DNA of 64,000 nucleotides from Fusarium oxysporum f. sp. lycopersici 4287 (GCF_000149955.1 NC_030996.1:885467-949466), one strand, 5' to 3'; shown: positions 43,910 to 55,059, numbered from the stretch's first letter. Numbers and translations: made by a program. The notes: generated by a model not told the origin, from the sequence alone.

Positions 43910-45129
43910 TTATATGTGGTCCACGTGGATTTGCAGTGTAGTGGGTTCGAGCCTTGCCTGAATTACTGTGGTCGGGATATGCTCTTCCAAGCTTTCATAT
44001 TCTGGTTCCCAGCCGAGAACCTTCCGAGCCCGATCAGCTCCGGCGCGCGCGTTTGTTCCCAACAGGACAGACCCGTGGGGGATGATGCTATCTATTTCCT
44101 TTCCATCGAGACTGTCGACTCCTGTGGTCGGAATGAGATTAAAGTCATTCGCAGCGACAGCGATGCGACGTGAGATCTCGGCAAATGACTGTCGTCAATC
44201 TGTTAGCACCAAAATGTCACCCAGTTAACAATGCAAAACCTACCAATTCTCCAGCACCAGTGAAAAAGAGGCCATTTGCTCCCCAAATATCCTCATCTTT
44301 GTTGCCCTCAACCGCCTTCTCAACCAGGCTGAGAAAGATGCGGCTCAAATCTGCGATGTGAATATTCCCCCATCGACTTTCACCAGAGCCAACTTGTAGA
44401 CCCTTCTTGCGTACCAATGTCGCTTTGGCGAGCCCAGGAATTTGTATGCTGCGCTGATTGCCTGGACCACGACCCTGCCCGTAAATGATGGGAGGGACAA
44501 CAAGCGCAGTCTTGACATGCGAGTTTTGCTCTGAAACGGAAAAGATGTAATTGTCTACTGCACGGCTTGGGTATTGCTTGATGAGCGACTTGATTGAGTC
44601 AACACCAGTGAGATCATTGTAGATGACATCACTGCCTGTGCCAAAGACTCGCGACTTGTCGGCGAGCTCACCAGCCGCCAATGCGCTGGCACCCGAGATC
44701 TGGATGTAGTACGGAGGTTTCGCGCCCTTGGGCTTTTTGGAGAGAGCTTCGTAGATGTTCTGGACACTCTTCAAGTGGCCGGTGGCCGCAAGATCTGTAG
44801 ATTGAGAGTCAGCACAATCCCTTGACATTTGGGACAAGGATGTAACATACGGAGCACGACGTCAGCATCCTGGGCTTCCTGTGCGATAACATCTGCGTCG
44901 TCAAGTCCGCCAGTAACGAGCTGCACCTGACTATAGCTCTTGGTTATGGCCGCTCCCTTCGAAACATCACGAACCAAGGCCCGGACTTTGTATTCAGGGT
45001 GCGACTTCAACAGGGTGTGAAGGACATCACCGCCAATGTAGCCAGTAGCGCCGGTACTGTTTTCATTCCAGCGGGTCAGCTAAAGTTACAGTGGGTGCGG
45101 GGTTGAACTGACAGGAAGATCTTGGTCAT
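43910..45129 (-). CDS. NAD(P)-binding epimerase/reductase with a transposon-derived C-terminus
   Basis: Exons 45129-45113, 45056-44851, 44794-44244 and 44188-43910 give 350 aa; the first exon is only 17 nt. Rossmann motif LTGATGYIGGDVL at the N-terminus, then ALVRDVSKGAA and VVLHLAATGH; YYIQISGASALAAG and VPPIIYGQGRGPG match the atypical SDR (epimerase/NmrA-like) group. It probably reduces or isomerises a small molecule with NAD(P)H; no specific reaction can be named. The 3' end is altered: a hAT element entered the codons after TTVIQ, so the frame now reads 15 residues out of the inverted repeat and stops at 43912-43910. The native tail lies at 40868-40925. The Rossmann core is untouched, so activity may persist. 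Confidence 0.88.
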
Positions 45130-45847
45130 GGTTGATGTTTGTCGAGGTAGAAGCCTGTGATGAATGTTTGGTGTTTGTCACTTTCGAAGAGGGGAAGTTT
45201 GCATATTTAACTGCCTGCGACGATGTTGAACATGTGAAATTAGAAGTTTTTATCGCAATTGGATTTGCTTCATAAGCAGCTCTTGCAACAAACGGCTATC
45301 CTCGCGCCATGTTGAAGGTGCAGTTTAGCGGGGCACGCCCTGTATTCCAGGGTCACCCATACTGGAAAGCGTCCCCGGCGCCCTGAAAGATATCGGATTA
45401 CAAAGACGCGCTGCGGCTATTATCGTACTTCGTATCTTCACGGCTATTGTCGCAAACACAAATGACGACATCGGCTTGCCTAAATCAGGTAAAGTCTACA
45501 ACACCAGGGTATTCCGCGGACCGGCAAAAGCCAATCTGTCAATGTTCATGGCTGGAGAAATCATAGGCAAATCTTTGAGATGGGCATGTTGCGCTCTGAT
45601 CATGCGCAACAGCCGACAAACAGTCAAGCTATTGGGTGCAAAAGGAAGAGAGGAAAGCATCAAATCAGGAGATATTGCGACAAAAACACGGTTAAACAAG
45701 CCTGAAAATATCTTTGCGCCTATTCTTCTGTGGCTTGAAGGGCTCATCAGCTTTCACATAGCAACTATCTCACGAACGTCAAGCTGGAGAAGGTAATGAG
45801 ATGGCAATACAGTATGAAGAGCTCTAACGTTCAACCATTCTACAGAT
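45130..45847. other. Promoter region of the reductase gene; no gene
   Basis: About 0.7 kb between the reductase start and the 3' end of the FAD oxidoreductase gene. A 106-codon forward frame (45476-45796) has no domain, starts without context and is not called. Confidence 0.5.
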
Positions 45848-47074
45848 CTAAATAACAGCTCTCTCCATCAGAGGCTCATTGCGAGCAATCCGACCATAAC
45901 CCAAAGCCGACAAGTCCAGAGTGCGAAACTCTCCGTACGTGATGAGCTCTGCGACACCTCGTCCACAAGCGGGAGCCTGTTGACTTCCATGCCCAGAAAA
46001 GCCCACGCAGAATGACAGGTTGGAAATTTCATTATGTGGTCCAATGATGGCATTGTGGTCGAAAGTGTTGAACTCATAATGGCCCATCCACGAGTGCGTG
46101 ACTTTCGCAGTGGAAAACTGAGGAACTCGCTTCTTGAGAACAGGCAGCATCTTCAAGGTCCATACATCCTCCGCGTAGTTGAAGTCATCGGGATTGACAG
46201 CAACATCGGGGCCGATCGGAGGGCAGCCGACGAGGTAATCCTTCTTTCCATATGATCGCATGTGAACACCAGTAGGATCAATGGTGAGCGGGAGATCCTG
46301 AGACAGAGGTTCATCGACGGAGAAGATGTACGTGTATCTGCGGCGAGCCTCGATCGGGAGATCTATACCAGCAAGGCGCGAGACCTCGGCAGCTCTGGTT
46401 CCTGCGGCGTTGACAACATTGCCAACGTTGATGCTCTCCCCAGTCTTGAGAGTGACGGAAGTGACTTTTTTGCCGACGCGAGTCATTCCAACAACTTCAT
46501 TGTTGATGTAATCGACCCCAAGCTGTTGAGCTTTCTTGCGCAGGCTATGGACCATGCCAAGGGCGTCAAAGGCACCCTCGTCAACAGTGTTGAGGCTGCC
46601 CGTCTTGATGTCATCCAGAGCGAAGAAAGGATACTTGGATGCTATCTCATTAACCGACAGCATCTTGGTCCCAGCACCGCAGTTAGCCTGAAGCCTTTGA
46701 TCTTCCTCAAGAACGGCAGCAAACTCAGAAGTATCCGCGAGATACAGATAGCCGAAGTTGCGGATAGGGATATCCGGGATGCCGTCGTCATCCTCACACT
46801 TGAGGTTCTTGCGAAAGTCTTTGACAAATTCGGCAGCATACTGAGCAATCTTGACATTGATCTCGGTCGCAAATTGCTGACGCATGCAGTTGTTGCTGGC
46901 CTGAGTTGCAGAGTAGGCAAGAGATGGGTCTTTCTCGACAACGAGAACTTTGCCCTTGAAGTCAGGGTTCGACACGAGAAACCAGGCAATTGCTGAGCCG
47001 CTTGTTGCGCCGCCTATGATGACGACATCGTAGGAGGCTGAAGAAGGACGTTGAGGGAACGAAGAAGTAGCCAT
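45848..47074 (-). CDS. FAD-dependent oxidoreductase (DAO / sarcosine-oxidase-like)
   Basis: Single exon, 408 aa. N-terminal FAD-binding motif VVIIGGATSGSAIAWFLV (residues 17-34), then KVLVVEKDPSLAYSATQASN; the middle has VVNAAGTRAAEVSRLAGI and the C-terminal FAD motif reads FCVGFSGHGSQQAPACGRG. This is the D-amino-acid-oxidase/sarcosine-oxidase fold: oxidation of a secondary or primary amine with H2O2 release. No peroxisomal SKL-type end is seen (it ends ERAVI). Divergent from the Zn2Cys6 gene at 47851, which may regulate it. Substrate not assignable. Confidence 0.92.
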   Translation of the reverse strand: MATSSFPQRPSSASYDVVIIGGATSGSAIAWFLVSNPDFKGKVLVVEKDPSLAYSATQASNNCMRQQFATEINVKIAQYAAEFVKDFRKNLKCEDDDGIPDIPIRNFGYLYLADTSEFAAVLEEDQRLQANCGAGTKMLSVNEIASKYPFFALDDIKTGSLNTVDEGAFDALGMVHSLRKKAQQLGVDYINNEVVGMTRVGKKVTSVTLKTGESINVGNVVNAAGTRAAEVSRLAGIDLPIEARRRYTYIFSVDEPLSQDLPLTIDPTGVHMRSYGKKDYLVGCPPIGPDVAVNPDDFNYAEDVWTLKMLPVLKKRVPQFSTAKVTHSWMGHYEFNTFDHNAIIGPHNEISNLSFCVGFSGHGSQQAPACGRGVAELITYGEFRTLDLSALGYGRIARNEPLMERAVI

Positions 47075-47850
47075 GACTACAAGGTGTAAAGTTGTGCTAG
47101 TTGACCGTAGCCAGAAGTAGTGACGATTGTGTGAAGCTTGATAGTGAGAAGCAACAACGGTCGCTTCTTCGGATTATATATCATCTCGGGAAGCTCTTCT
47201 TGCCATGGTCTTGATTACAGCATAACGCTTAACCACGGAGGTTGGCGTTTGTAAGGACGCTTCACATTGAAGAGGCTTTAGAGTAGGCGTTGCTGTCCAT
47301 CTGTAAAGGTTTGCCCGAGTAAGTATCCGCGAAGCAGCACAATTGTTCTGATGGGGAGAGCTCCTTGCCTTAATTTGTCAGCCTATGATTACTTCGGTGA
47401 ACCGCATGATGGAAGACCGATGATCCCCAAACCAAGCCTGGATTGCATGAAACGGTCTGCAAAGTATTGAGAAGCGACGGTAGGCGCGCGGTAGATGGCG
47501 GCTCATCAATATCTCGACCGCGGAGTTCCGTGGGTAACAGACGCTAACTGTTTTTGATAGTGCCGACTCGATGCGCTGTGGCGAAATATCTCAACAAGAG
47601 ACACGGCAGTTGATTGACTAATGCTGAAAGCGTTGCCCCTTGCTGCACATTCCCATCCATTAACTCAATTGTGTGACGATCGGTGATAGACCCGTTCTGC
47701 TTTCGTCGGAGTTCGTCACATAGCTACAGTCACCGTGCTGGAAGAGGAACAGTTGGTGTGATTACTAACAGCACTTGTTAGTGGCGTATCAACTCAAACC
47801 AATTTCCGTCTTCACACTACTTGCACCTCTTCAATCATCCGTCATCAATC
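47075..47850. promoter_or_regulatory. Divergent promoter between FAD oxidoreductase and Zn2Cys6 gene
   Basis: 776 bp without a gene. It contains CGG-rich pieces such as ACCGCGGAGTTCCG near 47519, possible targets of the adjacent regulator. No further structure seen. Confidence 0.35.
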
Positions 47851-49879
47851 ATGAAGGTTGCAAGCCATGCGCGGAGGCGCAAGGGTACGGAAAATAACGA
47901 GAGACACCGTTCAAGTAGCTCGAAGCTGATAAGTCCTAGCCTGCGATCTTTGCGTGTCGAGAAAGATCAAATGTGACTTGGCCAAGCCAACCTGTTCAAA
48001 CTGCAAGCTGTACGGTGTCGATTGTAGCATCACCGAAGTCACAAGTCTGGCTACTACAAGTAGAAGAAAAGTGCCTGCCAGTGAATCAAGTCCAACCAAC
48101 TCTTCTTCGACTCCCTCAAGGTATGCAGACGCTCTTTGGGCTCAAGTTATAACCATACTGACATTCACGAGGGACGACACAATTGAGTCACGCTTGGCTC
48201 ACATCGAAGCAAGGCTGGACCAAATCGCCGCCGAGAAACCATCCGGAAGTTCACCTCACGATGCAACCGCCTTGAACTTCCAGAACTTCCCCGAGATCCG
48301 CGTGTACAAAGCCTCAGACATGTGGAACGAAGCCACGACATTGCCTTGCCTTGGCATTTCACCACAGTTTCCAACAGGAGCCATGTTGGCTCAAACAGGA
48401 AAGCTTGAGCTGCCACCACTTCAAGAAGTCATGGGCGTACTGGAGAGATACTTCGACAGCTATGGCCGCTACATGCCTCTGTTTGACAAAGGATCTTTCA
48501 TGAAAATGACGGTTGACTGGTACTCTGAGGATGGAAGAAAGGAGTTGATCTCTTGGGCTGCTATCAACCTTGTCCTCGCTATGACTTCCCGCATCGTGGA
48601 TGATGTACCGATCGAGGAGCCAAAACTGGCTCAGTGTATAAGCAACGTGCAGTCTGTCACGACCGAGTTGATGGCCTGGAGTGGTGATATTCTAGGTTTA
48701 CAGGTTCTACTTGGCATGGTCATACTATTTCAGGGAACAACGAATCCGCAGCTCGCAATAGTACTCATCGGAAGTGCCATCCGTCTAGCGCAAAGCATGG
48801 GACTTCCTTCAACAAGAGCCTCCGACGATCCCGATGAATCAGCACAACTTCGCCGAGTTTTCTGGATAGCCTACATCCTGGACAAGGTATGACCTTGAAA
48901 CTTGTCTGTCTACAGCAACTAACCCACGAGGACAGGACCTTGCCCTTCGCGCCAAAGCGCCCTACACCCAATTCGACGCCGAAACTGATCTCGAACTTCC
49001 AGAACAGTGTGGAGACGACGACATGGGAATATTAGAGTCATGCACAGGGACTATTAGGTTCAACTACTTACGTGCTCGGTCTGAGTTGGCAATAATTCAA
49101 GGCAAAGTCCACAACTTCCTTTACAGCAGAACAGCTCAACGACTGTCACAAGAACAACGGGCAGAGACAAAGGTTCGTATCGAACAATTGCTCTCCAAGT
49201 GGCGCAGCGCATTACCACAGGAGCTCCTACGATCAGACAAACTCTTCCAAGATTTCTCGACAATCTCAGTTCACCTTGTGATGAACATGTATAACCGATA
49301 CCTCGAATGCCTCTACAGGATCCATGGCACCTTTGCTTTTGATGAGACGTGGATCGATAGAGTACGGCGGTACCTTTCCCCAGCTGTGATTCCGACTGGG
49401 GATGCTGGCATCGATGGTAGGATCAACCAGAAAGAGATCAGTTCATTGCCTAGTGCATGGTCCGATTGCGTCGAGCATTCAAGGCTTGGCCTAGAATTGT
49501 CGGCGTTTGGGAGAGAGACAGAGTATTCAACCTGGTGAGTTGGACCTCGATTGTCACGCGCGTACCGACTGACAAGGCAACCAGGCTGCATGCTTGCTGC
49601 AATCTTTCGGGACTGATCGTTTTGCTGGTCAACATCATCGAGTTCCCCGACCAGCTGTCCGTCATGTCGGATTGGAGCTTGATCGTAAGAATCCGTAACA
49701 AATTTGACCAGATGAATGCCAAAGCATCGAAAGAGCCATTCTTTCTGCTCCAGGTAGCTCATGAACTGGATCGCAAAGCTTCTGGACAGGTCAAGCGGCT
49801 CGCCCATATGTCGTCACTCAGTCATCAGGAAGCCGCATTCTCTGAGCCTTGGGCAACTCCGGACCTTATGTTCCTATAG
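47851..49879 (+). CDS. Zn2Cys6 fungal transcription factor
   Basis: A short first exon (47851-47884) joins an exon starting 47940, inside the zinc-cluster coding part; further junctions are 48886/48936 and 49534/49585. The total is 624 aa, or 607 aa if 48121-48171 is an intron (51 nt, GTATGC, CTGAC, AG; frame-neutral), which I consider likely because it links smoothly to the coiled coil DDTIESRLAHIEARLDQI. Zinc cluster C13-x2-C16-x6-C23-x6-C30-x2-C33-x6-C40 (CDLCVSRKIKC, CSNCKLYGVDC). Middle-homology region with AIRLAQSMGLPS and LRRVFWIAYILDKDLALR. Likely controls the divergent FAD oxidoreductase or the adjacent dehydrogenase (270 bp downstream). Inference from position. Confidence 0.92.
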
Positions 49880-50149
49880 TCAACTGACATGTCCTCCCAC
49901 GAGTTAGAGGGACTGTCTAGTCTATCAGAACTATGCGATATTGGGCCATCCTTCAAATATCATCACCGTCACTTGATGATGACCCCCGCAAATAGCCCCA
50001 CAATTCGGGGGAAGAGACCCCGAGTAATGTTCCCCCTCCCCCAAACTGAACATGTCATCCAATCGTGACCATTCTTAATAAATACCGCGCGTGCCTCTTC
50101 TCGTCACTTTGGGGGTCTCGGATTCACTGCACCTCAATATCAGACCAAC

Positions 50150-52277
50150 ATGGCGGAAACTCAAGCAACACGAAAGCGATATGCCGTTGTTGGCACCGGC
50201 GGCCGCTCAAGCTTCTTCTACTCAGCCATCGCAACAGAATATAGCAAAACATCATGTATCGTAGCCCTTTGCGACACAAACCAAACTCGCATGAACTATG
50301 CAAACTCGAAGCTAAAGTCACTCGGTCATGGCGAGGTTCCGACGTATCTCGCCAGCAACTTCGATCAGATGATCAAAGAGTCCAGGCCCGACGAAGTCAT
50401 CATCACAACTATGGATCGAACACATAATATCTATATCGTTCGAGCACTTGAACTAGGATGCAACGTCATTACTGAGAAGCCGATGACCATTGACGCCCCT
50501 AGATGCAAGGAGATCTTTTCAGCAGTCGAGAGAACGGGCCAGAAAGTTCGTGTCACCTTCAACTACAGATATGCGCCTCACAACACGAAAGTCTTCGAGT
50601 TGCTGAGATCCGGAGCTATTGGGAAAGTCACAAGCGTCCACTTTGGTAAGTCAATGGTCAGAGCATAGCGAAGAAGATAGAAGCTGACATGACTATAGAA
50701 TGGATGCTGAACACCAGCCACGGAGCCAGGGTTCAAATCCACGACACTCCACGACACATTTGTGAATATGGCGTGGATATGGATGCTGACTAATAATTTC
50801 GATGTGGAATGGGTGGAAATGGATCCATTATGGAAATGGATCCATATTGTGGAATTCGTGGAATGGAAACCTACTTCGTCCAACAATGGTAATTAATGGG
50901 TCCCGCCCGCCCTCGGTGACGTCAATGTTTTTGTCATTGGTCCATTAAAATCCGCCGTTGCTTGACGCAAAGGCAACACACCCACCGACGTTCCTGTTTC
51001 TTGTTATGCTGGATATTCGTAGCCGAACCGATATACCTATAGACGCGCCTTGCCGTCTCTCTCCGTCAAGATCCAGCTTTTGTAGAGCTGAAAGAGCCGT
51101 TGATTGTCCTCTTCTGTTCGTTCTGGAACGGATGTGGTTGACTTGGTAGGATGGGGAGTGGCCATTTCGATTTGGGGTAGTAACGCGAGTAACAGTGAAG
51201 CCCCCAGAATGGACTCATTGTGTACGGAGGAAAATGGGGTGGCAAATCGATGTTGTGTTGTTGTGGGTGATAGAAAGTACTTAGGATATGCGGGATTTCA
51301 CAAGGAAATCAAGGTATTTTCGAACCCCACCTAAAATATTCCACGATTTCCACATGTGGAACATGTGGAAGGGGCTTCGTGGCGTGGATATGGAAATGCT
51401 GAAGCCCACGTGGAATGGAATGGAATGGATATGGATCCACATTATGGATCCATATGTGGATTTCGTGGTATGGATTTGAACCCTGCACGGAGCCGACTAC
51501 TTCCGCCGCTGGCACAGGGACAAGCGTAACAGCGGCGGTCTGCTGGTACACAAGTCGACCCATCACTTCGATCTTGTCAACTTCTGGCTCCAAACCAGGC
51601 CTCAAACCGTGTTTGCTACAGGCGACCTTGCCTTTTACGGCCGAGAGAACGCAGAGAAGCGTGGCGAGACCAAGTTCTATACCCGCGCCCATGGCAGCGA
51701 AGTCGCCAAAGCCGACCCATTCGCCCTTCATCTCGACCTGAATCCTCAATTGAAGTCTATGTATCTGGATGCCGAGCATGAGGACGCTTACTACCGCGAC
51801 CAGAGCGTCTTTGGTGATGGTATCAGCATCGAAGACACCATGAACGTTCTCGTCAAGTACCGCAACGGAGCTAGCCTTTCATACTCTCTCACAGCATATG
51901 CACCCTGGGAAGGCTTCCGTGTTAGCTTTAACGGAACCGGCGGACGTCTTGAAGTCGAAGTCGTGGAGAACAGCTACGTCAACTCAGGTGGTGATCAGGC
52001 CCACGAGGGGTCTCTGGAGAGTCGGAAGATACTGCTCCGACCTCTTTTCGAGAAGCCAAGAGAGATCAAGGTCGAAGATGGGGTTGGTGCTCACGGGGGT
52101 GGAGATACTGTTTTGCTGAATGATTTGTTTGGAACGCCGGTATCCGATGAGTACATGCGAGCAGCGAGCCATATTGATGGTGCTGCTTCGATACTTACAG
52201 GTATTGCAGCTAATAGGTCTATTGCGACGGGACAGGCGGTTAACGTGGACGATATTTTGCTGGTTCCCAGCTCATGA
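50150..52277 (+). pseudogene. Gfo/Idh/MocA-family dehydrogenase gene interrupted by a transposable element
   Basis: Exon 1 is 50150-50645; exon 2 starts at 50699 and is split by a 759-bp element. Counting one target copy, the parts (50150-50645, 50699-50726, 51494-52277) form 436 codons without a break, so the host frame is otherwise intact. N-terminal Rossmann domain: YAVVGTGGRSSFF, VALCDTNQTRMNYA, DEVIITTMDRTHN and the family motif NVITEKPMTIDAPRC. C-terminal alpha/beta domain: [10 protein letters not shown], then [10 protein letters not shown] and [16 protein letters not shown]. Such enzymes oxidise or reduce sugars, inositols or related polyols with NAD(P). As it stands, translation enters the element and stops at 50791-50793 after 196 residues, losing the substrate domain, so the allele is probably null. 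Confidence 0.9.
50727..51485. mobile_element. 759-bp non-autonomous hAT-type element
   Basis: Perfect 8-bp target duplication CACGGAGC (50719-50726 and 51486-51493) and perfect 15-bp terminal inverted repeats CAGGGTTCAAATCCA. The termini are packed with repeats of GTGGAT, ATGGAAT and ATCCATA in both orientations, so the ends can fold into long imperfect hairpins. No transposase coding capacity: the longest frame is about 76 codons without a domain. The CAGGG terminus and 8-bp duplication fit hAT. Its ends differ from those of the 3-kb element at 40926, so mobilisation by that transposase is uncertain. Confidence 0.92.
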
Positions 52278-52759
52278 GGCAGATACCTGTATTTATCTAC
52301 ATGAATGAAGAAGAGTTAAAGACGCTTTCAACAGCCATTAATGATGAGAAGCACGGTTATGATGATGTAGGAAGCCCCCAATCGTGGTGTAATGAAGGCC
52401 GATGAGATGTCATCAGGAGAACTACACCTCAGTACTCTAGCCTTTTCATGGATAGGGGTGGTTAAATGAGGCAACTGGATTTCTGGCTAAGTCTTGTGTT
52501 TCAATGCTAGATTCACTCGACTAAGGTGATGCAAGGTCCCATTGAAGAGCCTTTAATCCTGCTACAAGACAAGATATCCCTAGCATGAAATATGTGCGGT
52601 GATGATTACATAGGTGCAGTAACTAATCCAGCTGTGCTGGTCGATTGCGAGGTTCAACAGGGACATCGTGGCCCTGTGGTGAACGTAGCAACTCAAGCAT
52701 AATCTTCACCAGGACCTTATGGAAATTGCTATAGCTGGCATGATCAAAACTAACAACAT
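52278..52759. other. Convergent intergenic interval
   Basis: About 480 bp between the 3' ends of the dehydrogenase gene and the Atg22-like gene; contains their terminators. No gene seen. Confidence 0.5.
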
Positions 52760-54358
52760 CTACGCAATATTGCTTGTCTCTGACTCCTCACCCATGCGTA
52801 TCTTTTCTTGAATGATAAACGCCTCTTGTTCCCGCGCACTCTTCTCAAGATCGAGAAATGACCAGATTCCAATAGCACTGACCAAGCTCAAAGCAAACAA
52901 GAAGTAGAAGGGAGCACTGTTGTTAGTGCCACCGGGGGTAGCATCAATGATAGCACTGCTGATGAAAGGTCCGATGAAGCTGGACGATTTGCCGATGATG
53001 TTGAACAGGGAGAAAAAAAGAAATTCGTGTCCTCGGGGGGTGACGGAGCTGATCATGATCTGCGAGTAACTGTACCAGGGACACACAAATAGTCCATAGA
53101 AAGCCTGATACAGCCAGATCTCCCAGACGTTTTTGAAGCCAAACTTATCAGTCCAGTTGCCAATCATACCCCAGCCATCGAGAAGGATGATAAAGACCAT
53201 GACGGCGTTGAACATGGCTTTGACACTGAGGTTGAAATGCTTCTGAATGAGCCAAAAAGCACCAATACCGACAGCTTGAGCGACGATACCAACGATGAGG
53301 AGGTAAGTCAAAGTGAGAGTCTCGTAGCTGACAACCTGGTTCTGAAGGGTGGCGATAACAGTGACGGTGGTGTTAAGAGAATCGCCCAGAAGGAAATATC
53401 CAACAAGATAGATCAAGCTCTGCTTCAGGTGCCAGATTTGAGTGAGGGCCTCCCAAAGTTGCCAGAATCCGACAGTAATCATGTTCAAGTGATCTGGCAC
53501 CTTCATTCCGGGTCGCTTCTTTTCCAGTACGAACCAGGGAATCGAGAGGACAAGCCAACAAGCAGTAGCGAAGGCAATCAGGACCGAAAGTCCCCAGTTG
53601 TTGTTTTCGGCACTTTTATCGACTTTGACGCCAAACATGATGCCCACGATGATGGCTAGAATGACCACTTCGCCGACAGATTGGATATAGAAGGCAACGT
53701 TGCTGAGCCTGCTCCTCTCCATCTCATCTTTGCGGTCCATCTCGCTTTGGGTGATTTCTCCAGCCTCGAACTGAAGGGCAGCTTCTTTCAGCTGTGGAGT
53801 ATTTCTGGCAAGAGAAGGAAATGCCGCAGTCCAATAAGTAAGTGTCATTTGGTATGCGATTAGGCCGACGATGTAAAGCCCTGTAGCGGTTTGCCACTTG
53901 CTGGGATCATGGACGCCCAACCAGGCAAAGCCGATACCATACGCGATAATTGACCAGACCAAAAGAATCCATCGTCGTCCGGTTCCGAAATCTGCGTAAG
54001 CTCCAATGATAAGGAAGAGAACAGCCTGAAGAGCGAAAGATATGCCATTGGCAAGAAGGACAATGCTGTTGACGTCTCGTGGGCGACCCGCAAACGGTAG
54101 AAGCCCCGTATCTTTGGGCGCCGCCTGGGAGAGCAGATTCTGGAAAGCTGTCGGTCCAAAATTGAACAAGGCGAGTCCATTTGAACCAATGTAGTACGCG
54201 TACCACGACCAGATCTCCTTCTTGGTTGTCTCCGGCATGTCGCCCTCTGCCAGCGCAGGTACTATGATACCTGCGCTGACATCTTGCTTAGCAGGCTCAT
54301 CATGCAGGTCTTTAGACACCCTGGTCTCTGCTGTCGCGCGATCTGCTTGCGATGCCAT
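52760..54358 (-). CDS. Atg22-like vacuolar amino-acid effluxer (MFS)
   Basis: Single exon, 532 aa. After a 45-residue polar N-terminus come about 12 membrane helices in two blocks, split by a charged loop (EAGEITQSEMDRKDEMERSR, about residues 200-220). Family blocks: KKEIWSWYAYYIGSNGLALF, YADFGTGRRWILLVWS, YWTAAFPSLARNTP and, near the C-terminus, YGLFVCPWYSYSQIMISSV followed by PRGHEFLFFSLFNIIGK. Yeast Atg22 exports amino acids from the vacuole after autophagic breakdown; fungi carry several paralogues and not all are autophagy-linked. It neighbours an amine-type FAD oxidase and a dehydrogenase, so a role in amine or amino-acid use is possible, by inference. Confidence 0.92.
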   Translation of the reverse strand: MASQADRATAETRVSKDLHDEPAKQDVSAGIIVPALAEGDMPETTKKEIWSWYAYYIGSNGLALFNFGPTAFQNLLSQAAPKDTGLLPFAGRPRDVNSIVLLANGISFALQAVLFLIIGAYADFGTGRRWILLVWSIIAYGIGFAWLGVHDPSKWQTATGLYIVGLIAYQMTLTYWTAAFPSLARNTPQLKEAALQFEAGEITQSEMDRKDEMERSRLSNVAFYIQSVGEVVILAIIVGIMFGVKVDKSAENNNWGLSVLIAFATACWLVLSIPWFVLEKKRPGMKVPDHLNMITVGFWQLWEALTQIWHLKQSLIYLVGYFLLGDSLNTTVTVIATLQNQVVSYETLTLTYLLIVGIVAQAVGIGAFWLIQKHFNLSVKAMFNAVMVFIILLDGWGMIGNWTDKFGFKNVWEIWLYQAFYGLFVCPWYSYSQIMISSVTPRGHEFLFFSLFNIIGKSSSFIGPFISSAIIDATPGGTNNSAPFYFLFALSLVSAIGIWSFLDLEKSAREQEAFIIQEKIRMGEESETSNIA

Positions 54359-55059
54359 CTTTCGAGATTATTTGTTAAAGAAAAAAAGGATGCTGGAGAC
54401 AGAATTCGATTGAGTTTTCCACGAGGCATTTAACTTAATCATGTCGCAACGTGGATGCCGTGTAACCGTTCTTATGGTGGACATGATAGGCAGATTGTTG
54501 ATCAAACGTTGCTAGTGTCTCATGCAGACCATTATCGCCCCATTTAGTGGGCGCGGCCGCTCCATGGGGTTAGTCTGGGGAGATCGAGGGACTTTTGCTA
54601 TCGCTATGTTCCGTGGTTCAAGATAAGCTCAGAAAAGATCGATCACTAATCATATCCATGAGATTGGTCCAGACAGATCAAAGTGAAGAGGAAATGATAT
54701 TTTGTCTGAAACAAAGGGGCATTTATTTGATAATATCCATGATTCCGCCCCTCAATTTAATGGACTCTAATATTTGGATTCGCAGAACCAAGAACATTAT
54801 CTCTCCATCAAGAACAGTCAAATATCGAGGTAGACAAGTATATCGCCGTGACGATGCATCGGTGCTCAGAGTCCAATAAACTTGAGATACCTACTAATAT
54901 ACACGTATGAAAAGAAAGCTTATTTAATGAAGGATATGATGCATTCTAGCTCAAGCACAGGTAGGTGAAAAGAACAGAATTCTTCGGTAGCCAGAGCTTT
55001 AGGTTTTGGCCGCATATCAAATTGTTACCCATCCGCTAATACCTTTCTACCTCACATTT
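54359..55059. other. Intergenic, promoter side of the Atg22-like gene
   Basis: About 700 bp. A NotI-like GCGGCCGC lies near 54552. A 94-codon forward frame (54595-54879) has no domain and is AT-rich; not called. Confidence 0.5.

Larger units (their letters stand above)
40926..43956 (-). mobile_element. Complete hAT transposon, 3,031 bp
   Basis: Flanked by a perfect 8-bp target duplication CCTGAATT (40918-40925 and 43957-43964). Imperfect terminal inverted repeats: left CAAGGGTCGGAACCACTACA, right end read inward CAAGGCTCGAACCCACTACA (16 of 20 match). Both ends carry several subterminal copies of GTGGAT/ATCCAC, as hAT transposases bind such motifs. Inside is one intact transposase gene. TIR length, 8-bp duplication and transposase type all fit the hAT superfamily; full-length ends and an unbroken gene indicate a recent insertion that may still be mobile. 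Confidence 0.95.

Noticed and set aside
43937..43956. GGGTTCGAGCC at the end of the hAT element as a tRNA B-box
   Set aside because: No tRNA can be folded around it; it is the terminal inverted repeat.
46262..46996. 244-codon forward frame opposite the FAD oxidoreductase
   Set aside because: Antisense shadow of a gene with clear FAD motifs; no independent evidence.
10571..47525. CCGCGGA motif shared by several promoters (10571, 36998, 45518, 47519)
   Set aside because: Short, GC-rich and present next to unrelated genes; too frequent to be taken as a common regulatory site.
50727..50741. GGTTCAAATCC in the element ends as a tRNA B-box
   Set aside because: It is part of the inverted repeat, present at both ends in opposite orientation, with no A-box or cloverleaf.
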